The notes under the pieces were generated by a model that was given only the letters and a program-made list of their open reading frames with translations, was not told the DNA's origin and searched no databases. From contig JAQSWM010000001.1 of assembly GCA_029266635.1 (NCBI GenBank), forward strand, positions 1-64,000: 64,000 nucleotides of DNA, written 5' to 3'. The position numbers and the translations under genes are program-made. Source of the DNA: Sphingobacteriaceae bacterium. GTDB taxonomy: Bacteria; Bacteroidota; Bacteroidia; Sphingobacteriales; Sphingobacteriaceae. Shown in pieces: positions 57,429-64,000 of the stretch (position 1 is its first letter; each line of letters starts with the position of its first letter).

Positions 57429-58930
57429 TAATCTGTGATATAATTTGTTAGCTGGTCAGCAATCGCCCTATCGTTGGTTAAACGAGGCACTTTGTTTTGA
57501 CCGCCGAGTTTCCCTTGCGCTTTCATATAATTTCTAAATGATCCCGGCTTTAATATTCGTAAAATAAGTGGCTGAAGGATTTTGCCTTTAATTAAATCTT
57601 CGTAATAAACGTTTCTCTTCTGAAGCGCATCGTCAACCTTTAATCTGAAAGCGTCAGCATCCTCAGGCTCTTTCCCGAACTCCACAAACCATTCATGATA
57701 TGGCAACTGCCCTGCCGGCGGATTCACCTGTGGCGCAACCGTAAATTCAACGATTTCAAAACCCTCATCCTTTGCAACAGAAAGAATCGCCTGCTCCACT
57801 TCCTCCCCTATCACGTGTTCGCCAAAAGCAGAAATATAGTGCTTTATACGCCCGCTTACAACAATTTTATATGGATTTTTAGAAACGAACTTAACTGTAT
57901 CGCCAATGCTGTAGCCCCACAAACCGGCATTGGTGTTTAATATCAGGGCGTAATTCTTTCCGATTTCTACATCCTTGAGCCAAATGCGTGTGGGATTTTC
58001 ATCAAAGTATTCTTCGGAAGGAATGAACTCGAAAAACATTCCTGCGTCCGCCAGTAGCAGTAAGCCTTTTTCTGTTTGTGAATCCTGGTAAGCTATAAAA
58101 CCCTCAGATGCCGGGTATGTTTCGATGGCATCTATCCGTTTGCCAATGCTCTCCTCCAACTTGGCACGATACGGTTCAAAGTTCACTCCTCCGTAAACGA
58201 AAAGGCTGAAGTTTTTGAAAATATCCTTGATCTTCTTCCCACCTGCCTTTTCAGAAAGCCGATCGAAATACATCTGCACCCAGGGCGGTATTCCCGATAT
58301 GAGGCGCATATCCTCGTTGATAGTTTCGTCGACAATGGCATTCACCTTCTGCTCCCAATCTTCTATGCAATTCGTCTCATACGAGGGCATCCGATTCTTC
58401 TGGAGATACTGTGGAACATGATGGGCAACAATCCCTGAAAGTCGACCTGTGGCGATGGCCTCCTTCTCCTCAAGCACAGGGCTTCCCTGCAAAAAGATCA
58501 TTTTGCCATTTACGAAATCAGCTTTGCCTGTTTCGTGAATGTAGGTAAGCAGTGCATTGCGAGCGGCTTTGATGTGCTCGGGCATCGACTCCTTTGAGAT
58601 TGGAATATATTTTACACCGGAGGTTGTGCCAGAGGTCTTGGCAAAATATGCGGGCTTGCCGGGCCAAAGCACATTCACCTCGCCATGCACCACCCGCTCT
58701 ACGTACGGCCTCAGTTCCTCATAATCCCGGATAGGTACAGCACGCTTAAAATCTTCGTAATTTTTTATGCCCGCAAACGCGTGATCTTCACCAAACGCAG
58801 TGTCCTTCGCATCGCTGATAAGCTTTTGCAAAACCCTTTGCTGGCTCTCTATGGCATTATTCTTCCATTTGTTGATCTGCCGCACTACAAGTGCTGCAAA
58901 CGGTTTACTCAATGCCGACTTAATGCCCAT
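57428..58930 (-). CDS. GH3 auxin-responsive-type acyl-acid amido synthetase
   Basis: A 500-residue member of the GH3 family. The ATP/AMP site is visible as FAKTSGTTSGVKYIPISKES (about residue 100), with YPASEGFIAYQ and IGDTVKFVSKNPYKIVVSGR later. Plant GH3 proteins conjugate acids to amino acids; bacterial relatives are of unknown substrate. The ATG at 58930 was chosen over one three codons earlier. One-base overlap with dxr suggests an operon. Confidence 0.85.
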   Translation of the reverse strand: MGIKSALSKPFAALVVRQINKWKNNAIESQQRVLQKLISDAKDTAFGEDHAFAGIKNYEDFKRAVPIRDYEELRPYVERVVHGEVNVLWPGKPAYFAKTSGTTSGVKYIPISKESMPEHIKAARNALLTYIHETGKADFVNGKMIFLQGSPVLEEKEAIATGRLSGIVAHHVPQYLQKNRMPSYETNCIEDWEQKVNAIVDETINEDMRLISGIPPWVQMYFDRLSEKAGGKKIKDIFKNFSLFVYGGVNFEPYRAKLEESIGKRIDAIETYPASEGFIAYQDSQTEKGLLLLADAGMFFEFIPSEEYFDENPTRIWLKDVEIGKNYALILNTNAGLWGYSIGDTVKFVSKNPYKIVVSGRIKHYISAFGEHVIGEEVEQAILSVAKDEGFEIVEFTVAPQVNPPAGQLPYHEWFVEFGKEPEDADAFRLKVDDALQKRNVYYEDLIKGKILQPLILRILKPGSFRNYMKAQGKLGGQNKVPRLTNDRAIADQLTNYITD

Positions 58931-58963
58931 CACGTGCAAATTTAAGATAAACCTGTGGCTAAC

Positions 58964-59965
58964 TTAAAGTATGTTGTCCATAAGGTCGGGATCAGAGTCA
59001 CCTTCATAATCCTGAATCATCTGTCGATAAACTACCGCTGTAACCACACTGGAAAGTGGAATAATGATAAATGAATAAAAGATGCTTACTCCCAGAGAAA
59101 GGAAATAGTAGCCAAATGCCTGCAGGTAAGTACCCAGAAACACTGAAACCACAATGAGCCCGAGCAAGAGCAACAGGCGTACAAAGTTGCCGCGGGTGAC
59201 GGCCATGCTAAAGCGGATGGACTTGAACGGAGGTAAGTTGAGGTCGAGGATGAAGTACGGGAAAAAGGATATTCTGATAAGCACGCACAAAGCAAGCAAA
59301 GCGCCCAGCGAAACCGCGACGCTAACAACTTTATCCATATTTACGCCTCCCCAGGCAAGTGGAAAAAGCAAAACTCCAATGCCGATGAACGTCAAAAACG
59401 TAACAATGAAGGCATAAACAGATGCTATCAGGAAATTTACCAATTGCGTTTTGCTCGGCCAAAACTGGTTTATGGTCGAGAAAAATGGTTTGATCTGATT
59501 CCACAGGCGCATGATTATAAAAACAAGTCCTATGACCACAGTTGCAATCTGCAAAATAAGGCCGTTGATATTGAACACCTCGGCAATGATAGACATGCCA
59601 AACAAAAACGCGAGTGGCACCAAGACAATGATGAGTATCTTGGAAAGGTTTTCTCTTAAAAATGTGATGAATTTATGGCTGAAAGTTTCCTCATCTGCTG
59701 CATCTGTGCTGATGGCGTTTAGGATATAGTTGAACAGGGTTAACTGCAAGCCGAAGTAGATTACCAGGAATGCAATAATTGCAATGATATTCACAGCATT
59801 CAGGCCTTTGCTCACGAAAGAAGAAAGGAAGCCCGACATCCAGAGCACGGCAAACATCAGTAAACAGAGCCCCGCTATGTTCTTGTAATTTTTGTAAAGT
59901 ATGGTCCAGGATTTATTTACAACATCATTAACCGCAAACGTACTATCCTTTAAAAAATCTATCAT
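58964..59965 (-). CDS. Multi-pass membrane protein
   Basis: A 333-residue protein with about seven hydrophobic segments (for example NIAGLCLLMFAVLWMSGFLS and IIAIIAFLVIYFGLQLTLF). The charged N-terminus (FLKDSTFAVNDVVNKSWTIL) is like those of membrane domains joined to glycerophosphodiesterases. No catalytic motif. It overlaps the glycosyltransferase upstream by 4 bp; a role in envelope transport is possible. Confidence 0.7.
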   Translation of the reverse strand: MIDFLKDSTFAVNDVVNKSWTILYKNYKNIAGLCLLMFAVLWMSGFLSSFVSKGLNAVNIIAIIAFLVIYFGLQLTLFNYILNAISTDAADEETFSHKFITFLRENLSKILIIVLVPLAFLFGMSIIAEVFNINGLILQIATVVIGLVFIIMRLWNQIKPFFSTINQFWPSKTQLVNFLIASVYAFIVTFLTFIGIGVLLFPLAWGGVNMDKVVSVAVSLGALLALCVLIRISFFPYFILDLNLPPFKSIRFSMAVTRGNFVRLLLLLGLIVVSVFLGTYLQAFGYYFLSLGVSIFYSFIIIPLSSVVTAVVYRQMIQDYEGDSDPDLMDNIL

Positions 59966-60930
59966 GTATTATCAAAAATTACTCTTTTCCAAAAATCCTG
60001 TATGAACCCCAGACCGTATGCGACCAATTGCACCAAAGCAGCAATAATGCTCAAAAATGCAACATTTAAAGCCTTGTACACTATCAGCGAATGGAAAAAT
60101 ATCAACAGCAGATAAATTGCTAACAAATAATTTAAAGGTCCTGTTTGCTTGATACTTACAAGGTTGGAAATAATGAGGAAAAACAAAAAGAGTGTAAAGA
60201 GCGCCGGGAAAAAATGCACCGCCTTGAGTTCTGACGGGAAGTGCTTGTAAATATTGATGCGGGCACGGCCGAAAAAGTGCAATTGCTTATAGAATTGCAG
60301 CAGGCTGGTGCGGCGCTTGTGATAAACTATGGCTTCCGGAATAAGTGCCGACTTAAAACCATTTTCCTGTATCCTGATGCTGTATTCAATGTCCTCTCCC
60401 AGCCTGGTGAGCAGAAACCCGCCTGTGGCTTCCCACACCTTTCGGGATATGCCCATATTGAAACTTCGCGGATGGAATTTCCCAATATGCTTTTTGTTCC
60501 CGCGAATACCGCCCGTTGTAAACGGCGAAGTCATGGAATAGCTGATGGCTTTTTGCACAGGCGTAAAGGATGGGTGCGATGCATCGGGACCACCATAGGC
60601 GTCTAACTGATGCTTCTGAATTTGATCATTTACAATCTGAAGATAATCCTTTGGAATCAGGCAATCAGAATCGAACATGATGAAAAAATCGCCTTTAGCA
60701 CGTGCGAAGCCAAAGTTTCGGGCAAAGCCCTGACCGGCGTTTTCCTTCACATAATAGCTCAGATCGAGTAAATCTGCGTACTTCTCAATAACCTTTTTAG
60801 CATTGCGCTTTGAGCCATCTTCAATGACCAGCACCTCGAACTTTTTATAAGTTTGGTGCGTAAGAGATTGCAACAGCTCATCAATCTCGTTTGGACGATT
60901 GAATAGAGGGATGATAATTGAGAAGAGCAT
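59962..60930 (-). CDS. Family 2 glycosyltransferase with membrane tail
   Basis: A 322-residue enzyme. The N-terminal GT-A domain begins LFSIIIPLFNRPNEIDELLQ and has the DSD-type metal site FIMFDSDCLIPKDY (about residue 87-100); GEDIEYSIRIQENGF is the acceptor-side ED-Y motif. Residues 235-320 are hydrophobic helices. It probably transfers a sugar to a lipid or cell-surface glycan. Confidence 0.85.
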   Translation of the reverse strand: MLFSIIIPLFNRPNEIDELLQSLTHQTYKKFEVLVIEDGSKRNAKKVIEKYADLLDLSYYVKENAGQGFARNFGFARAKGDFFIMFDSDCLIPKDYLQIVNDQIQKHQLDAYGGPDASHPSFTPVQKAISYSMTSPFTTGGIRGNKKHIGKFHPRSFNMGISRKVWEATGGFLLTRLGEDIEYSIRIQENGFKSALIPEAIVYHKRRTSLLQFYKQLHFFGRARINIYKHFPSELKAVHFFPALFTLFLFFLIISNLVSIKQTGPLNYLLAIYLLLIFFHSLIVYKALNVAFLSIIAALVQLVAYGLGFIQDFWKRVIFDNT

Positions 60931-61880
60931 TATATCCTTTTCTCGATGTGGTAGGAATTCCTTTCGGAGGAGTTCCGGGAAACAAGTTCAGCCACAAAAC
61001 CGGTTAAAAATAGTTGAAAGCCGACAATAATGGCGACCAACGCGATGTAAAACAGCGGTTGGTCTGTTACATTCCTGAATTTTGTGTTATTGGCGATATC
61101 GACAAGCTTTTGTGCGATGAGCCAGATGGTACTAATTGTCCCGAAAAGGAAGCTGAGCACGCCCATGGTTCCAAAGAAGTGCATCGGGCGTTTGCCAAAC
61201 TTACCGACGAAAAATATCGACAGGAGATCTAAAAAACCATTCACAAATCGGCTTAGCCCGAACTTGGTTTTGCCGTATTTCCTTGCCCGATGCTCTACCA
61301 CCTGCTCCCCTATCTTCTTAAACCCTGCCCATTTCGCTATCACAGGAATATAACGGTGCATTTCGCCATAGACCTCAATGGTTTTGATGACATCCTTTCT
61401 GTACGCCTTCAACCCGCAATTGAAATCATGCAGATTGTGTATGCCCGACATGCTACGGGTGGCCGAATTGAAAAGTTTGGTGGGAAGGGTTTTGCTTAGT
61501 GGATCGTGGCGCTTCTGCTTCCAGCCTGAGATTAGGTCGTAGTGTTCCTGGGTAATGCGCCGGTAAAGCTCGGGAATTTCGTCGGGGCTGTCCTGGAGGT
61601 CGGCGTCCATGGTAATTACTACATCGCCCTGAGCTGCTTCAAAACCAATATTTAAAGCAGCAGACTTTCCATAATTGCGCCTGAACTTAATTCCTTTGAT
61701 ATTCGGATCACCTTCTTTCAGGCTTTCAATTACCTGCCAGGAGCCATCAGTGCTGCCGTCATCAATTAGGATAATCTCGTACGAAAAGCCATTGCGCTCC
61801 ATCACCTCGCGAATCCATTTGCTTAGTTCAGGAAGCGATTCTGCTTCGTCGAGCAAGGGTACTACTACCGAGATATCCAT
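60930..61880 (-). CDS. DPM1/GtrB-like glycosyltransferase
   Basis: A 316-residue enzyme. MDISVVVPLLDEAESLPELS, then VVITMDADLQDSPDEIPEL (metal site DADLQD) and HDFNCGLKAYRKDVIKTIEV are typical of polyprenyl-phosphate glycosyltransferases. Two membrane helices follow at about 225-255 and 265-295. It likely makes a lipid-linked sugar used by another transferase. Shares one base with the downstream glycosyltransferase gene. Confidence 0.88.
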   Translation of the reverse strand: MDISVVVPLLDEAESLPELSKWIREVMERNGFSYEIILIDDGSTDGSWQVIESLKEGDPNIKGIKFRRNYGKSAALNIGFEAAQGDVVITMDADLQDSPDEIPELYRRITQEHYDLISGWKQKRHDPLSKTLPTKLFNSATRSMSGIHNLHDFNCGLKAYRKDVIKTIEVYGEMHRYIPVIAKWAGFKKIGEQVVEHRARKYGKTKFGLSRFVNGFLDLLSIFFVGKFGKRPMHFFGTMGVLSFLFGTISTIWLIAQKLVDIANNTKFRNVTDQPLFYIALVAIIVGFQLFLTGFVAELVSRNSSERNSYHIEKRI

Positions 61881-61933
61881 TATTTGAGGTTATGCTTTGA
61901 GATAAGCCGGCTGAACTGCCAATCCTGTCTCAT

Positions 61934-61979
61934 AAAAAACGTGCAAATCTTATCATTTTTAACGACAAAACCTGCACGT
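61934..61979 (-). terminator. Probable terminator after DUF4199 gene
   Basis: On the minus strand ACGTGCA and TGCACGT (7 bp, 27-base loop) are followed by TTTTTT. The loop is long, but location between two genes and the T-run support a terminator. Confidence 0.5.
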
Positions 61980-61994
61980 CCTGATTGGGTAATA

Positions 61995-62564
61995 TTAATC
62001 TTCTGTTGTTTCGAAAACCGGGCGTTCTTTTTTGAAGATAGCAGCAAAAATCAAAGCACCTACAAAATACATAATAGCAATTATCCCGAGAGACATCGCA
62101 ATCTGGGCTGGCCCCGGATTAAATTGCTTCGCTAACATTTCTTCATTCTTGCCCAACGCCTCATCTATCTGGTCGTCTGATGCACCCATTTTTTCCATCA
62201 TATCTGCCGTAGACTGCTTGTTCATCTCAACCATTTGAGTGGCAAACTCCGGCTCAATATACTTCCCGAAGATGATCGTAAAGGCGTAAACAATCACTGC
62301 CTGCAACAGAAACATAATAAAGAAAAGACTAAGAGCTTCTCTGAAAGAAAAATAGCCGCCTGCTTTGGTGCGCAAGTCAAGACAGAAATATACCGCCAGG
62401 CCAATCCCGATTAAAAGCTGTAAGATCTTGTACGTCATGGAGCTCATGAACTCCGGCTTAACGTAATAAACAATCAAAAAAATCGCAATGTTGATGGCTG
62501 CCCAAATAAGCCCGTTAATGGCCGCCTGCTTTCTTAAGTCAGGTACTACTGTTACTTCTTCCAT
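61995..62564 (-). CDS. DUF4199 membrane protein
   Basis: A 189-residue integral membrane protein with four hydrophobic segments (AINIAIFLIVYYVKP; ILQLLIGIGLAVYFCLDL; LSLFFIMFLLQAVIVYAF; AMSLGIIAIMYFVGALIF). GGYFSFREALSLFF is a hallmark of DUF4199, a family of Bacteroidota found beside glycosyltransferases and dihydroorotase. The function is unknown. Confidence 0.82.
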   Translation of the reverse strand: MEEVTVVPDLRKQAAINGLIWAAINIAIFLIVYYVKPEFMSSMTYKILQLLIGIGLAVYFCLDLRTKAGGYFSFREALSLFFIMFLLQAVIVYAFTIIFGKYIEPEFATQMVEMNKQSTADMMEKMGASDDQIDEALGKNEEMLAKQFNPGPAQIAMSLGIIAIMYFVGALIFAAIFKKERPVFETTED

Positions 62565-62576
62565 TCTGTGTTTGGT

Positions 62577-63248
62577 TTAAGGTTGGTTATAATTGGTTAA
62601 CAAAGCATATACAGCAGCATCAAACTCTGGCTGCTTGCTGTTACTAATATATGATTCTATTTGCTGTTGAGATGGATTTTGTTCATAAAAGAAGCTCATC
62701 ATAGGATAGAACAGCTCCTTGAGTTCCGATGAATCAGGCAGCTTATTTGCTGCTTTCGCGATTTCTTCTACTGAACTTTCAACTAAAATCTGGTTTGCAA
62801 TCACATCTTCGTATATCCGGTGCTCGTCTTGAAACTCATCCTCGTCTACCAACAAAAATTCCTTCAGGTAATCTTCCAGCTCGGGGTCTATTTCTTCATC
62901 CTCGCACTCTTTCAGGTACAAAAGCAGGTTCAGGAGCTCAGTGCCGCGATCAATGGTTTTTTCCTCAATATCCTCCCACTCCGGCGATTCCAGGTAATCC
63001 TCTTCAAGCTTTTTTACATCCTCCGCAAAGAAGTTGATCATCAGCAGATCAAAAAAAACTTCGCGTAATTCTTCAAGCTTGGGCTCATCGTCAAAAGCGG
63101 CGTCCAAAGCTGAAGTTTTGTCCATGAAGCCTCCTTTGCTTTCAAATGCGGCCAGCACCTTTGTCTCAAAATCGGCGGTATCATGCCGACTAACCCTGCT
63201 GAATTGTTTTAATGCTGCTTTTGCCGCAGCCTTTACTTTGCTGTCCAT
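62577..63248 (-). CDS. Acidic helical protein of unknown function
   Basis: A 223-residue, highly acidic helical protein without signal peptide (ESPEWEDIEEKTIDRGTELL; KECEDEEIDPELEDYLKEFL). Helical pairs suggest a repeat fold. No family recognised. It lies 12 bp before DUF4199 and is likely co-transcribed. Confidence 0.7.
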   Translation of the reverse strand: MDSKVKAAAKAALKQFSRVSRHDTADFETKVLAAFESKGGFMDKTSALDAAFDDEPKLEELREVFFDLLMINFFAEDVKKLEEDYLESPEWEDIEEKTIDRGTELLNLLLYLKECEDEEIDPELEDYLKEFLLVDEDEFQDEHRIYEDVIANQILVESSVEEIAKAANKLPDSSELKELFYPMMSFFYEQNPSQQQIESYISNSKQPEFDAAVYALLTNYNQP

Positions 63249-63266
63249 AGTTGTAGATTTTCTGGT

Positions 63267-63698
63267 TTACAAATGAGCAGGGCCCTGCCTTTCTCTATAT
63301 TCATATTCATTAAGTCCCAAATAACCGCCACTACTAAGTTGAATATAGGCAATGTCACCATTGTCAAAATAGCTCCAAGTTCCAGTCTCAAATGTCCTGT
63401 TCGTGTTGCGAACCTCATACCTGTTATCAGCTTGAAGTTCCAATATGCAATCCGAACAGCTTGGGAAGCGAATAAGTTGGTAAGTTCCTATATGTTCAGT
63501 GTCTGCCTTAGCTTTGAAATTATTGCCGATCTTCCACCAAACACCATAAACCACGATCAACAAAATTAAGAGAAAGCCAAAACCACTTTTTCTATTTCCG
63601 GTGCTAGTAAATACTTTATACAGCAATATTGTACCAGTTAAAACAACTAGTCCATTTAGTATGAAATAAATTAACTCTCCAATACCAGAAGTGTCCAT
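63267..63698 (-). CDS. Small membrane protein of unknown function
   Basis: A 143-residue protein with two N-terminal helices (IGELIYFILNGLVVLTGTIL; GFGFLLILLIVVYGVWWKIG) and an outside beta-rich domain with a CSDC pair (RFPSCSDCILELQADNRYEV then TFETGTWSYFDNGDIAYIQL). The second half resembles small lipocalin-like domains. No name can be given. Two-base gap from dihydroorotase. Confidence 0.7.
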   Translation of the reverse strand: MDTSGIGELIYFILNGLVVLTGTILLYKVFTSTGNRKSGFGFLLILLIVVYGVWWKIGNNFKAKADTEHIGTYQLIRFPSCSDCILELQADNRYEVRNTNRTFETGTWSYFDNGDIAYIQLSSGGYLGLNEYEYRERQGPAHL

Positions 63699-63700
63699 CT

Positions 63701-64000
63701 TTAAAGATTAACCTGCCCGTTGTTGCAAACAACTATCACTCTTCCGGTAAGTTCCTGATTAAAAAACGGTGTGTTTGTAGATTTAGAGCGGTTTGTTTGT
63801 GAGTTTAATTCCCATTCAGCGGTCGGATCAAAAACAACGAAGTTTGCCTCTGCTCCTTCATTTAATTCAGGAACCGGCAGCCCTAAGATCGTTCTCGGAT
63901 TTACAGCAAGCTTTTCAGCGATAGCCTCCGGCGCAAGCCCCGCTTTCAGAAGTAATGGTAACACCGTTTGCAAACCTGTAATGCCGTAAGAGGCAATTTC
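63701..64000 (-). CDS. pyrC: Dihydroorotase, C-terminal part (cut by window edge)
   Basis: The visible 99 residues are the C-terminal end of a dihydroorotase-type amidohydrolase: EIASYGITGLQTVLPLL, LAVNPRTILGLPVPELNEGA then EANFVVFDPTAEWELNSQTN and the closing FFNQELTGRVIVVCNNGQV. Pyrimidine biosynthesis enzyme that closes carbamoyl aspartate to dihydroorotate. The metal-binding residues lie outside the window. The gene heads the following leftward group. Identity rests on this C-terminal pattern and neighbourhood. Confidence 0.8.
   Translation of the reverse strand, partial: EIASYGITGLQTVLPLLLKAGLAPEAIAEKLAVNPRTILGLPVPELNEGAEANFVVFDPTAEWELNSQTNRSKSTNTPFFNQELTGRVIVVCNNGQVNL

Overview
The window is Bacteroidota chromosome carrying one nearly intact temperate siphovirus-type prophage. 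The taxonomic call is inferred from promoters of the TTG-N19-22-TAnnTTTG type seen at several sites, a DUF4199 / glycosyltransferase / GH3 / dxr / rseP gene neighbourhood, and the general protein style; a Sphingobacteriaceae-like host (Pedobacter or Mucilaginibacter relatives) is the best guess but is not proven here.

Layout. (1) 1-2146: left host flank, with a leftward promoter at 84-114, a CoA-binding protein and a COG2509-type FAD dehydrogenase, both on the minus strand. (2) 2238-41106: a 38.9 kb prophage bounded by near-identical 19 bp direct repeats (18/19). It sits in the intergenic gap between the divergent FAD dehydrogenase and lemA genes. The integrase reads rightward at the left end. 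Almost everything else is one long leftward series of tightly overlapping genes: early regulator, small proteins, YqaJ exonuclease, two DNA methyltransferases, a replication-like protein and a RuvC-like resolvase (38.5-29.6 kb); accessory genes (29.3-25 kb); terminase, tail genes and tape measure (24.9-13.8 kb); ClpP-type prohead protease, capsid, portal and connector (13.3-8.2 kb); tail fibres, amidase, holin candidates (8.2-3.6 kb). The right end holds a LexA/CI-type repressor on the plus strand, followed by a small lysogen-expressed cassette (two lipoproteins, a membrane protein, an XRE regulator, a 56-residue protein) that stops 10 bp before attR. Several real genes are very short (23-59 residues) and are supported by ATGA/TAATG stop-start overlaps with both neighbours.

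(3) 41257-44530: host genes for LemA, two TPM-domain proteins, a small helical protein, a Nudix hydrolase and a BamE-like lipoprotein. (4) 44675-53696: a plus-strand operon encoding an FHA-like protein, a 31-residue membrane peptide, a membrane-anchored PP2C phosphatase, a 1402-residue natural fusion of a SEDS glycosyltransferase (RodA/FtsW) with a class B penicillin-binding protein, an FHA protein and a transmembrane Ser/Thr kinase. This is the gene content and order of the actinobacterial fhaA-pstP-rodA-pbpA-pknB locus, with rodA and pbpA welded into one chain; I consider it the most interesting system in the window. (5) 53699-64000: minus-strand housekeeping genes: undecaprenol/diacylglycerol kinase, tRNA-Leu(CAA), HscB, RseP, Dxr, a GH3-like enzyme, a multi-pass membrane protein, two family 2 glycosyltransferases, DUF4199 and two unknown proteins, ending in the 3' part of dihydroorotase, cut by the window edge.

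No intergenic stretch exceeds 300 bases. No rRNA, CRISPR array, insertion sequence or reverse transcriptase was seen.
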